This document shows, one piece after another, positions 1-6,526 of a DNA stretch of 18,022 bases. Numbering within the stretch: the stretch's first letter is position 1; every line of letters begins with the position of its first letter. A model generated the notes under the pieces. It was not told where the DNA came from, did no database searches, and saw only the letters and a program-made list of their open reading frames with translations. The translations under genes and the position numbers were made by a program. This DNA comes from Haloquadratum sp. J07HQX50 (GTDB taxonomy: Archaea > Halobacteriota > Halobacteria > Halobacteriales > Haloferacaceae), in the NCBI GenBank assembly GCA_000416005.1, contig KE356563.1:142560-160581 (forward strand), in the 5' to 3' direction.

Positions 1-203
1 ATACCACCCCAGATTGGGATGTTTAGCTGGAAGATTGCGAAACTTGCCGCTGCACCGATTCCGGCCAATGCGATTTGATGCGTCTTGATTCCGCCCTTGC
101 GGACTCGATAGACGACTGCACTGACGAGCGCTACGCCGAGGGTCGTCCACAGTATAAGTGCCCACAGGGGGAACGAGCCTTCACCGAGGTGGATATGTGC
201 CAT
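1..203 (-). CDS. cbiM: CbiM-type cobalt/nickel ECF transport protein, N-terminal part (runs off window)
   Basis: Reading the minus strand from the ATG at 203 gives 67 residues and then the window edge. It starts MAHIHLGEGSFPLWALILWT and later shows AASFAIFQLNIPIWGG. The His-containing N-terminus followed by a membrane segment, and the later FAIFQxNIPxxGG segment, are hallmarks of CbiM. CbiM is the substrate-specific membrane component of energy-coupling-factor transporters for Co2+ or Ni2+; the N-terminal His region binds the metal. Two hydrophobic stretches are visible (residues about 11-30 and 44-62). Partner genes (cbiN, cbiQ, cbiO) would lie beyond the left edge and cannot be seen. An A/T-rich TATA-like stretch lies about 26 bases upstream, so the mRNA is probably leaderless. 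Cobalt versus nickel specificity cannot be decided from this part. Confidence 0.85.
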   Translation of the reverse strand, partial: MAHIHLGEGSFPLWALILWTTLGVALVSAVVYRVRKGGIKTHQIALAGIGAAASFAIFQLNIPIWGG

Positions 204-223
204 CGTATTATTAATATAATACT

Positions 224-236
224 GAGATATATTAAA
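224..236 (-). promoter_or_regulatory. TATA-like element upstream of cbiM
   Basis: On the minus strand this A/T-only stretch reads as an archaeal TATA-like box centred 26-28 bases before the cbiM ATG at 203. That spacing fits a leaderless transcript starting at or next to the start codon. It was judged by position and composition only. Confidence 0.4.
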
Positions 237-725
237 TTTAGCTATCTGAAAAACACAGTTAATAAACAGGCAGTATCCAACATGAGTGCCCACTCGGAAA
301 AAGATATCATCAGCATGGATACTCTCGACAATTCGAATACTGGTCGGATGCACCGATGCTTCCGCTGATTCGAGGTGAAACTTTTCGGGTTTAGCCGTGC
401 GTGAATCCGACACTTGTCGAAACAGCGAACTGATCCGTTCCATCGAGTGTGAACCGGGTCTGGGGGGAGGGTAAAGAGATGTACTCAATATGGAGAGAAA
501 TGAAGCCTGCTATCTCGGTCAGAGGCCACCCATGATCCACAGTCCCACCGTCTGGAGCGAGTTGGGAACTCTCCGAGGTTGGTACACGGTATATGACCAT
601 GTGAGCGAAGTTGAGGGAAGATGTCGCATTGGCGGGGTCGGATCTAAAACACTGGTATGGCGACTGTAGTATATCACACCGATGAAAGAGAGTAAGATAT
701 TCGTGATACTGATAACCAATGCGAG
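237..725. other. Gap without a convincing gene
   Basis: About 490 bases separate the divergent cbiM and the membrane protein gene at 769. Short open frames exist on both strands (for example minus 391-600 and 519-719), but they overlap each other, have no start signal and match nothing I recognise. They could be decayed coding sequence. I see no RNA gene or riboswitch-like fold here. Confidence 0.5.
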
Positions 726-733
726 CTATATTT
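726..733 (+). promoter_or_regulatory. TATA-like box of the 769-1593 gene
   Basis: The sequence ctatattt lies about 39 bases before the ATG at 769. This would place transcription start near 756 with a leader of roughly a dozen bases. It supports the ATG at 769 over the in-frame ATG at 682, which lies upstream of this box. Confidence 0.4.
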
Positions 734-768
734 GTAAGTGTAGATTTACAGAGGATACAAACAAGCGC

Positions 769-1593
769 ATGGATGGGTTTGTTGAGCCAAGCATAATTGC
801 GTACAGTTTTGGGATTCTGTTTGGTGCTCTGTCAATCATCTATTTCGCCCGTGACGTGTTGTTCGCACTCTCTCCAACGGTAAAACTCGGTTTAATGTAT
901 GCTGTGTCAGGTTCGATTGCATTGTTTGGCGCAGCCATAGGGGGGAATGGAGCGACGGTCTCGATTGCTCTATTTTCACTTGGTGGCGTTGGATACGCAG
1001 TTTCGTCGTTATTTCTCATCCGGTGGTACTACCTCAAGCAAATGGGTCGAGTCCTAGTGTTTGGTCTTTCATCGGCTGTATTTTTGCTCACTGGTCAATT
1101 ATTGAACCCGCAAAATCTCAGCCAAGTAGATGTGCAGACTGCCAGTGTGGGAAGTGCTACTCTTATTTTCGGGGCAGTCATTCTCTCTATTGCAGACTGG
1201 AAAGAAGGAGATGTAGTCACATACGAGGTATCTCTATCAGAGTCAATAAGCCGAGACAACGACAAAATCGGGTCTGTTACGATCAGAAACAACAGTTCTC
1301 TGTTTAGGCATTCAGTTCATCCACCGACATTTACTCTTGATGTCGTCACAGGTGAGCATCAGTTGGAGGTACCGGTCAAAGTGGAGTCAATAACGCCTCA
1401 AAGCGACATCTCAACGATTGGGGCTGGTGATTCAGTGAACATAGATGTCGGAGTCAATCTGAAACGAGTAACAGAGAGCATCGATAACAGTGAACTCGAT
1501 ATATCTGAACCGCTCACCATCTCTACTGCAGAGACTAAGGACTATAACTTCTCAGCGAGTGAAGGTGCTGAAATCAAACTGATAATTGGTTGA
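769..1593 (+). CDS. Hypothetical haloarchaeal membrane protein with C-terminal soluble domain
   Basis: The product is 274 residues from the ATG at 769. The frame is open upstream to an ATG at 682, but the extra 29 residues are Cys/Lys-rich and precede a better promoter. Five hydrophobic segments are visible at about residues 8-26, 38-58, 62-84, 94-111 and 126-143. A polar, Ser/Thr/Val-rich domain of about 130 residues (145-274) follows and looks beta-rich. I do not recognise a named family; it may be a haloarchaeal lineage-specific protein, and the function is unknown. The stop codon TGA lies exactly where the right end of a decayed tnpB element begins (TTGACCTCC), so the native C-terminus may have been replaced or trimmed by that insertion. 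It converges with the minus-strand membrane protein gene at 1793-2639. Confidence 0.7.
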   Translation: MDGFVEPSIIAYSFGILFGALSIIYFARDVLFALSPTVKLGLMYAVSGSIALFGAAIGGNGATVSIALFSLGGVGYAVSSLFLIRWYYLKQMGRVLVFGLSSAVFLLTGQLLNPQNLSQVDVQTASVGSATLIFGAVILSIADWKEGDVVTYEVSLSESISRDNDKIGSVTIRNNSSLFRHSVHPPTFTLDVVTGEHQLEVPVKVESITPQSDISTIGAGDSVNIDVGVNLKRVTESIDNSELDISEPLTISTAETKDYNFSASEGAEIKLIIG

Positions 1594-1791
1594 CCTCCTC
1601 CCACCGGTTCAGGGGTAGGATTCCCAAGCGTTGGGATATGAGAGGTTGCAGCCTCCCTGTTCTCTCGGTGTGAACCGTCCGCCTTCGCGGTCGAACGGGA
1701 AGACTCCGAGCTGTGCCAAGCAACCGTTACTCGTATGCCCCGACAGGGGACTCTAAGTTATCTTTCGACGGATATTCACCGCGCTGCGTTC
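1594..1791 (-). pseudogene. tnpB (IS200/IS605, IS1341-type) 3'-end relic with right end
   Basis: On the minus strand this encodes DERSAVNIRRKIT, a stop (TAG where CAG is expected), then SPLSGHTSNGCLAQLGVFPF and a tail ending NLSYPNAWESYP before the stop at 1609-1611. The D-x-x-x-AVNI motif is the RuvC-III active-site segment typical of TnpB C-termini. Everything N-terminal to it is missing: the similarity ends at about 1791, where the neighbouring gene's stop codon lies. After the stop comes a C-rich/G-rich imperfect hairpin and TTGACCTCC, which resembles the right end of haloarchaeal tnpB elements. In this superfamily the guide (omega/reRNA) RNA is transcribed from this very part. It is a dead relic for protein purposes because of the internal stop and the missing N-terminus. 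Confidence 0.75.
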
Positions 1792-1792
1792 A

Positions 1793-1920
1793 TCAGTTCG
1801 AGTAGGAGGCGAACTCGCCAAGAGGACGCACGTGTGTCGGTGGATCTGTTTTGATCGCTGCCTTGAGCTCTGGCATCGATTCCGCGGTCTCAGCGAGTGC
1901 CTGGGCGACGCTCTTGAAAC
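1793..1920 (-). pseudogene. Displaced C-terminal segment of the DUF6498-like gene (frameshift)
   Basis: In the frame next to that of the upstream membrane protein, the minus strand reads KSVAQALAETAESMPELKAA and then IKTDPPTHVRPLGEFASYSN, stopping at 1793-1795. The acidic, Ala/Glu-rich composition is typical of haloarchaeal coding sequence and continues naturally from EHSYGWF in the upstream frame if a single base is removed near 1915. I read it as the true C-terminus, split off by a one-base insertion or a sequencing error. Its stop overlaps the decayed end of the tnpB relic. Confidence 0.55.
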
Positions 1921-2639
1921 CAGCCGTATGAGTGCTCAAGCGTGATCGGGGCGTCGTACTCGCCGAGGTCTGTCCCTCGGACGTACACACGAGTGATGCC
2001 AATTGGAAGAAGGTAAGCCCACAGCGCAGCCCGTGAGTTGATGCCATCAATACCGATTGCAAAGATACCAGCCGCGAGAATAGCTGTCACTGGAGCTATC
2101 ACACCCAAAAGTATCAGAACAAGTTCGACAAGTGGCATTACGCCGAATCTGAGTGCTTCTGCCGCCGACCGCTTCTGATACAGCTGATCGATCACGAACT
2201 CTCGGTAGGCACGTATCAGTTGGAAGACACAAATGCCGCCGATTGCACCCAATGTTGAGACAGTAAGAAATGAGTGAATGCCAGTCTGGACAACCCAGTT
2301 CAGGGGGATGAAGATCACGAACACGAACGCAAAGAGGGAGTATTTTCCCACCAATCTGAGATTCCGGGAGTATATCGGGGGGAACCACTGGAATGGCTGG
2401 AGTGTCTGTGGCTCCCCGTGCAAGCGATCGTTATCAAGAGTTTCGACAGGTTCTGCTACAAATAGCGCGATGGCTGGGAACAAGATATTGATCACAACGA
2501 TCTCACTCACGTACAGAAAGGCCATTTCGGTGAAACTCCAGTGAAATACAATAATTCCAATGGCCAGCACAAGCTGTTCGATGAAAGGAGGAAGATAATC
2601 TGAGCGCACGGGCAGGGCTTTGACGACTCGCTCCCGCAT
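1890..2639 (-). CDS. Multi-pass membrane protein, DUF6498-like (probably frameshifted at C-terminus)
   Basis: This frame encodes 249 residues from an ATG at 2639. Hydrophobic segments lie at about residues 20-60 (two), 98-118, 123-143, 165-198 (one or two) and 205-222, so it is an integral membrane protein. The N-terminal pattern of a Trp and a YxSE motif inside the first membrane segments resembles haloarchaeal DUF6498 proteins; this assignment is tentative and no reaction is known. After EHSYGWF this frame ends in ERRPGTR, which looks unlike native sequence. The next frame continues with a good-looking acidic segment to 1793 (see that entry), so the gene probably carries a one-base indel near 1915. 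A relic tnpB end abuts the 3' side, and the opposing gene at 769-1593 converges on it. Confidence 0.65.
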   Translation of the reverse strand: MRERVVKALPVRSDYLPPFIEQLVLAIGIIVFHWSFTEMAFLYVSEIVVINILFPAIALFVAEPVETLDNDRLHGEPQTLQPFQWFPPIYSRNLRLVGKYSLFAFVFVIFIPLNWVVQTGIHSFLTVSTLGAIGGICVFQLIRAYREFVIDQLYQKRSAAEALRFGVMPLVELVLILLGVIAPVTAILAAGIFAIGIDGINSRAALWAYLLPIGITRVYVRGTDLGEYDAPITLEHSYGWFQERRPGTR

Positions 2640-3032
2640 ATCCCGTCCGTATTATTGCATCGCACAAAATCAACTCGCTTCAGTTCTGTCCGGTCTCTCT
2701 GGTCACTCGGTCACCACTGAGCGGTTACACACAGATATCATCCCGATTTTTCAACATTACTGCGCGATTCGAGTGTACAGCTTCCACCCGTCCCAGTCAA
2801 TTGTCCGAATGGAATCACCACGGAGGCGACGCCAGCGTGTGATAGTGATATTGGATACGCACCTGCTCAGTCACTACAGAGATACGCCTCCCCATGGGGT
2901 TCGTCGAAGTAAAAAACACACGCTGTGTACGTTGAGTCGGTCGCTCCAGACCCGACCACAGAGTTCCCGTCGCATGATCACTGGATTTGAGCGGAGTCGC
3001 ATTTTTCAACCCGGCTCAGTCATCATTGAATT
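2640..3032. other. Gap without a recognisable gene
   Basis: This stretch lies upstream of the minus-strand membrane protein. A long plus-strand open frame (2620-3144) covers it, but its composition (many Arg, Ser, His; very few Asp and Glu) is opposite to the acidic proteins around it and it opposes the relic at 3033-3195. I see no promoter, RNA gene or repeat that I can support. Confidence 0.5.
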
Positions 3033-3195
3033 TCATCCGTCTTCTGAGTTCGCTGACTGGCTCTTTCTGTCAGGCCGCGTCAGCAATCTTCATGTCGGCC
3101 TCAGCCTTTCAAGTGGTTTGAGACCCAGGACGTTTTGTCGGTAACGGGAACGGAAATCAACGATTTCCAACCGGGAAGAAAGCCGAGGCACTCGC
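3033..3195 (-). pseudogene. Probable tnpB C-terminal tail relic
   Basis: The minus strand reads LGLKPLERLRPT before a stop at 3090-3092. It then continues in frame as RLLTRPDRKSQSANSEDG to a second stop at 3033-3035. The motif LGLKPLxRxxP recurs on the plus strand at 7188 onward (LGLKPLGRVKPVA), where a right-end-like hairpin follows it. Such tails are familiar to me from haloarchaeal IS1341-type TnpB proteins, but the catalytic part is absent here, so identity rests on the shared motif and recall. Upstream in the same frame about 22 further codons are open to roughly 3195. Confidence 0.4.
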
Positions 3196-3425
3196 GTTAG
3201 TTATCTGTAGAGCGGGCTGTACTGCTGACAGTATTCACCATTCCTTGCCGACGTGACGCAATATCCGTGCATTATTCTTCACGTGAGGACTGCAACAGTC
3301 AGACAAATCTGACAGCTAGCGTCTTGATGTCGATTGCAAGGGGTGATTCTCTGAGGACAGTTCAATCATGCATTGGCGCCGATAACCGACCTGTCGACCG
3401 TGATAGTTAATTTCTGTTTGAAGGG
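3196..3425. other. Intergenic, nothing recognised
   Basis: This segment lies between the probable tnpB tail relic and the stop of the SDR gene. I see no open frame with coding character, no RNA gene and no clear terminator. It would contain the 3' end signals of the SDR transcript. Confidence 0.4.
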
Positions 3426-4154
3426 TTAGTGAGTGGTCCAACCACCGTCAGCCGGCAAACTAGCGCCAGTAATATATGAAGCATCATCGGAAGCAAGAAA
3501 TGCAGCTGGACCGGCTATCTCGTCGGGATTTCCCACCCGCTGCATGGGTGTCTGATGAAAGACGTAATCGTAGAACTCATCATCCGACATCACCGGATCA
3601 GTCATGTCCGTCTCGATTACCCCTGGACACAGACAGTTTACCCTCACCCCCTCCTCAGCGTAGTCGTATGCCATTGCTCTGGTGAAATTGACAACTGCAC
3701 CCTTTGCTGTTGCGTAAGCAACGGAGCCAGGTCCACCCGCTAATCCGAGTACCGATGCAACATTTATGATAGACCCGTTTGCCCGTCTGAGATAGGGGAG
3801 CGCAGCACGGCTGCCGTACATCACGCCGTCAAGATTGATGCTCATCAACTGGTGCCAGTCTTCGAGATCCAGTTCATCGAGAGTTCCTGTTGGACCAATA
3901 CCGGCGTTATTAACTATGATGTCCAGGCCTCCAAACTCTTCGACTGTCTGTTCAACCACTGCTGCAATATCATCATACTTGGAAACATCACATTGAATAA
4001 AAAGACATCCTAACTCCTCGGCAGTCTCGATGCCTGGTCTCTTTGATCTAGCCGCGATTACTACCTTTGCACCCTCCTCAATGTACCTCTTGGCGATCGC
4101 CTTGCCAATTCCCTTCGTCCCGCCAGTAACGATAGCTGTTTTACCGTTCAGCAT
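3426..4154 (-). CDS. Short-chain dehydrogenase/reductase (SDR family), NAD(P)-dependent
   Basis: This is a complete classical SDR of 242 residues, close to the usual length of about 250. The cofactor-binding motif TGGTKGIG is at residues 10-17. Arg36 just after the second beta strand suggests NADP(H) preference. CDV with Asp56 and the NNAG motif at 82-85 follow. The catalytic set Asn107, Ser134, Tyr147 and Lys151 (YxxxK) is intact, and PG at 177-178 and the C-terminal GGWTTH end complete the fold. The enzyme should be a soluble, tetrameric oxidoreductase of the FabG-like kind, acting on a hydroxyl or keto group; the substrate cannot be told. It stands alone, with no operon partner within 500 bases on either side. 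Adjacent palindromes lie 28-49 bases upstream of its start. Confidence 0.92.
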   Translation of the reverse strand: MLNGKTAIVTGGTKGIGKAIAKRYIEEGAKVVIAARSKRPGIETAEELGCLFIQCDVSKYDDIAAVVEQTVEEFGGLDIIVNNAGIGPTGTLDELDLEDWHQLMSINLDGVMYGSRAALPYLRRANGSIINVASVLGLAGGPGSVAYATAKGAVVNFTRAMAYDYAEEGVRVNCLCPGVIETDMTDPVMSDDEFYDYVFHQTPMQRVGNPDEIAGPAAFLASDDASYITGASLPADGGWTTH

Positions 4155-4181
4155 CGTGTGAATATATCATTATTGAAACTT

Positions 4182-4203
4182 GGGACCCGTCCCCCAATAT
4201 TGG
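4182..4203. promoter_or_regulatory. Two abutting palindromes upstream of the SDR gene (operator candidate)
   Basis: GGGACCCGTCCC (4182-4193, 5-base arms around CC) directly abuts the perfect 10-base palindrome CCAATATTGG (4194-4203). They lie 28-49 bases upstream of the SDR ATG at 4154, where the minus-strand promoter should be (a weak A/T stretch at about 4165-4180). Dyads at this place often bind dimeric repressors, but no regulator gene is next to it. Confidence 0.35.
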
Positions 4204-4693
4204 TGTTCCCCAAGTGATGAGGGCGCTCTTCAACGAGACTCAGCCGTTCGAAACTGTGTCTGGATTAGATCCACTGCCGGTCTCACACTGTATTTACCTC
4301 TCGATTGTTATCGCTAGCGACGAATGTGGAGATCCCTGAACAAAACGACGATTGATATATGTCAACTAAGTAGATATTTCACCAACGAGACTGAGATCAG
4401 TACGTCAGCTGTTGCGCTTCAGCACAGAACGTCGAAGACAGGGTTCACCGCGTTATTTCACCGGGTGAGGGCGAGAGAAATATAGTGCTAAATCTCGCCC
4501 TCCCCTGCGTTCAGTGACATTGAGCAGAACACTACGCTATGATCAAACAGAACAGAAGAAGACAGATTGATCGAGCGATGTTCGACAACTTCGATAAAAA
4601 CCAACTTAAACTAACTATCGACGCAAAACGGAGCCGGATTTGTTGAAAACCTCGTATTCAGAGAGATCCGACCTCGAAACGACTGGCCGTAGA
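4204..4693. other. Gap; one 40-codon open frame and a strong hairpin
   Basis: About 490 bases without a convincing gene. A 40-codon plus-strand frame (4217-4339, starting MRALFNETQPFETV) has mildly acidic composition, but no promoter or ribosome site that I can see. A second short frame begins at the ATG near 4540. The main structure is the perfect inverted repeat at 4467-4502, listed separately. Confidence 0.4.
4467..4502. repeat. Perfect inverted repeat, 10-base arms, 16-base loop
   Basis: GAGGGCGAGA (4467-4476) is perfectly complementary to TCTCGCCCTC (4493-4502), around an A/T-rich 16-base loop. The G/C-rich arms stand out in an A/T-rich gap. It could be the subterminal hairpin of a lost IS200/IS605-like element, a small non-autonomous element or a transcript end. 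No flanking gene decides between these. Confidence 0.6.
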
Positions 4694-4960
4694 CTATTTG
4701 ACACTCAATGAGTAACTGCGGAGAATTGACGAGACAACGTAGCTCAGGCAAAAATAGGAGAACAAAATGACGAAAATCGTGATCAGGAAAGTCATCACCG
4801 AGGAGTACCCGAAAAGGCGCTCCCAGAGCGCGCTCAGTTCCCAGGAGATGAACAGTCCACTCCCGCTAGCAACCCCAACTATAACAAGCCATACCCAGAC
4901 TGAATTGAAGGTGGTTGTATCACTCCACGTTTCTTTGAGAGAGTCAAGTGCTGATAACAC
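4694..4960 (-). CDS. Small hypothetical membrane protein (two transmembrane helices)
   Basis: This frame gives 88 residues from a GTG at 4960. Two strong hydrophobic segments are visible at about residues 21-40 (VWVWLVIVGVASGSGLFISW) and 54-78, with charged ends. There is no upstream ATG in this frame. A TATA-like tctatatg on the minus strand 24-31 bases upstream would put transcription start almost exactly at the GTG, supporting a leaderless mRNA. I do not recognise a family. It is isolated from other genes and could be a lineage-specific small protein. The length and composition make a chance frame possible but less likely. Confidence 0.5.
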   Translation of the reverse strand: MLSALDSLKETWSDTTTFNSVWVWLVIVGVASGSGLFISWELSALWERLFGYSSVMTFLITIFVILFSYFCLSYVVSSILRSYSLSVK

Positions 4961-4983
4961 AGTAGCAAAACACCATCTCAGAC

Positions 4984-4991
4984 ATATAGAT
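4984..4991 (-). promoter_or_regulatory. TATA-like box of the small membrane protein
   Basis: The minus strand reads tctatatg here, centred about 27 bases before the GTG at 4960, which is the normal archaeal TATA-to-start spacing for a leaderless mRNA. Confidence 0.4.
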
Positions 4992-5293
4992 TTCTCCTAT
5001 CCCGACTGGTGCTCGTTCAGAGTGTGGTATCCAGTAGTGATTTCAACAAAGCCAGGTGGGTCTGGTTTGGAGTCGAATAGATAGTGCAATTTCAAGCAAG
5101 CGAACTCAGATTGAATTAGTCAGTCAAGCCAAGTCGGACTCCGTGCTCAGTGTGCCACAAATAGAGAGTGGATATTACTCAAGCGATTCTCAAGACATTC
5201 CGGAATGGAAAGTATTGGTTAATTATCATTCCTTCGGATAGTCCTCCAGCTAGAGGCTACGACGTGGTGTAATGTATCTGGGTATGTCAACTA
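4992..5293. other. Intergenic, nothing recognised
   Basis: About 300 bases between the small membrane protein and the right end of the tnpB relic at 5294. Short plus-strand frames exist (for example 5056-5241) but have no start signal and are Ser-rich without a recognisable motif. If the adjacent tnpB end ever produced a guide RNA, its guide would be the bases just left of about 5285. Confidence 0.4.
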
Positions 5294-5337
5294 CCCCACC
5301 CTACTCAGCCGCTGGTGCGGCTTCCTTGAGGGTGGGG
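5294..5337 (-). repeat. Nested hairpin at tnpB right end
   Basis: The outer arms CCCCACCCT (5294-5302) and AGGGTGGGG (5329-5337) pair perfectly over 9 bases. Inside them AGCCGC (5307-5312) and GCGGCT (5317-5322) form a second perfect stem around TGGT. This overlaps the last codons of the tnpB tail (SPTLKEAAPAAE) and lies just before the element edge. Hairpins at this place are the ends recognised by IS200/IS605 transposases and also the 3' scaffold of TnpB guide RNAs. Confidence 0.65.
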
Positions 5338-5770
5338 CTTGTCAGTGAACAAAGCTCAACGCTTGAATAGCGTTGTCCGACGAATCGGGTGTTCCTGACT
5401 TGAGGGCAGCATTGACCGACACCCCTCCATTCGAATACGTCTGGCCCGAATGGAGTCGCACATACTTCACCGCAATCGACACACCCGCATCGTAGTCGCG
5501 GTGGACCTTGCGACCGCAAGACCCACAGCAGAGCTGCTTTCCATTGAGATTGCCCTTGCTGACATACCCGCACCGAGAGCACTCTTGACTGGTGTACGGC
5601 GATGGAACATGGTCCACGTACATACCGTGTTCTTCAATCTTGTATGAGACGAGCTCAACAATACGCCCGAACGCCCACTGCTGGAACTTTATAAAAAGCC
5701 TCTCTACAGCCTGAGCAGGCCGAGTGCCTCGGGGCTTGACCCCGAGGCGGTTCACAAAACGTTCACCTCT
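5301..5770 (-). pseudogene. tnpB (IS200/IS605, IS1341-type) C-terminal relic, frameshifted
   Basis: The minus strand encodes FQQWAFGRIVELVSYKIEE, then PYTSQECSRCGYVSKGN, LCCGSCGRKVHRDYDAGVSI and ALKSGTP. This is the end of a TnpB protein: the helix before the RuvC-III motif, the four-Cys zinc ribbon (CSRC...CGSC) and an Asp at the RuvC-III position (RDYDAG). That frame stops at 5342-5344. The expected native tail, LTSPTLKEAAPAAE, lies in another frame and ends at 5301-5303, so there is at least one indel. The N-terminal two thirds, with the first RuvC motifs, are gone. The left boundary at about 5770 is uncertain because a separate hairpin lies at 5726-5748. It cannot make a working nuclease. 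Confidence 0.8.
5726..5748. repeat. Perfect hairpin, 9-base stem, 5-base loop
   Basis: GCCTCGGGG (5726-5734) and CCCCGAGGC (5740-5748) pair perfectly around CTTGA. On the minus strand the bases read GVKPRGT in the relic frame. Twenty of 22 bases recur on the plus strand at 13020-13041, where the stem itself is broken. It looks like the end hairpin of another tnpB-type element. Confidence 0.55.
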
Positions 5771-5807
5771 GGCGAACATAGAAACACAATGTACACAAAG
5801 GCACCTT

Positions 5808-5815
5808 TTATAAAA
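5808..5815 (+). promoter_or_regulatory. TATA-like box of the phosphatase gene
   Basis: The sequence ttataaaa is centred 27-30 bases before the TTG (5838) and GTG (5841) start candidates. This predicts a leaderless transcript and argues against the later ATG at 5868. Confidence 0.45.
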
Positions 5816-5840
5816 TCCTAAATTATAGTATATATCATTG

Positions 5841-6275
5841 GTGAATCGAGTTTTCCCCCGACTCTGGATGAGTGATATCGAGTCAGCACGTGAAACCACC
5901 CGTTATTTCGATATAATCGTGACTGCCTGTCAGGATAGCATTGAAGACAGCATCGATCAGGATATCACATACCGACAGCACAATTTAGCCGACGGGCCCC
6001 AAGATACGGCCGGTGGTAGGTGTGATTACGAGGTGTTTCGGAATGCCGCACAGACTGTTCGAATCGCACATCTCGGTGATAAGAAAATACTCGTCCACTG
6101 TCACCTCGGAGTGAGCCGGTCAGCGTCTATTGTGATCGCTGTGGTTGGCGCGATAGAGAACCGTGATTATGAAACAGCACGTCAGGTCGTTGCAGCCGAG
6201 CGCCCCAGGATCGATCCAAAGGACACACTCGCTGACTTTGCACGCCAGTATATCGAGGAATTCGGCGAGAACTGA
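5841..6275 (+). CDS. Dual-specificity (cysteine-based) protein phosphatase
   Basis: The product is about 144 residues, the size of a minimal dual-specificity phosphatase domain. The signature HCHLGVSRS (HCxxGxxRS), with nucleophile Cys88 and Arg94 counted from the TTG at 5838, is intact. Asp52 in NLADG is a likely general acid. The N-terminal VNRVFPRLWMSDIESARE matches the usual start of this family, where the substrate-pocket strand leads into the first helix. The protein is soluble and cytoplasmic, and should remove phosphate from Ser/Thr/Tyr or another small phosphate ester; the substrate is unknown. No kinase gene is adjacent. The start could be TTG 5838 or GTG 5841; the latter is preferred. 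Confidence 0.88.
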   Translation: MNRVFPRLWMSDIESARETTRYFDIIVTACQDSIEDSIDQDITYRQHNLADGPQDTAGGRCDYEVFRNAAQTVRIAHLGDKKILVHCHLGVSRSASIVIAVVGAIENRDYETARQVVAAERPRIDPKDTLADFARQYIEEFGEN

Positions 6276-6515
6276 GTACGTACCGACAGCACGGGGTAAC
6301 TCACGGTGCAGGTGAGCGAGCAGATGACTCAGTATTAACGCTCTGTGAAATACCTGCGGGGGTTTGCTTGTGGGTCCGCGTGAGTTCCAGACTCCATGTT
6401 CCCATCTCTGTTTGTTGGCTTGTAATTGTCTGTGTCGCTGCAGATGCGCGACATCTAGCATCTCGTACCGTGACACACGACGACTGTGATTAAGTGACAG
6501 CATCGATCATTAACC

Positions 6516-6522
6516 GGTGAGG
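6516..6522 (+). promoter_or_regulatory. Shine-Dalgarno-like site of the 6527 gene
   Basis: GGTGAGG lies four bases before the ATG at 6527. GGTGA is complementary to the 3' end of haloarchaeal 16S rRNA. The spacing is short but usable and supports this start codon. Most other genes in the window look leaderless, which makes this site stand out. Confidence 0.4.
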
Positions 6523-6526
6523 ATCG

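Noticed and set aside
75..368. 97-codon plus-strand frame
   Set aside because: It is antisense to the clear CbiM N-terminus and its composition is not acidic.
2620..3144. 174-codon plus-strand frame
   Set aside because: It is rich in Arg, Ser and His with almost no Asp/Glu, has no membrane or domain motif, and runs antisense to the tnpB-like tail at 3033-3195.
6120..6503. 127-codon minus-strand frame
   Set aside because: It is antisense to the phosphatase C-terminus and has no motif.
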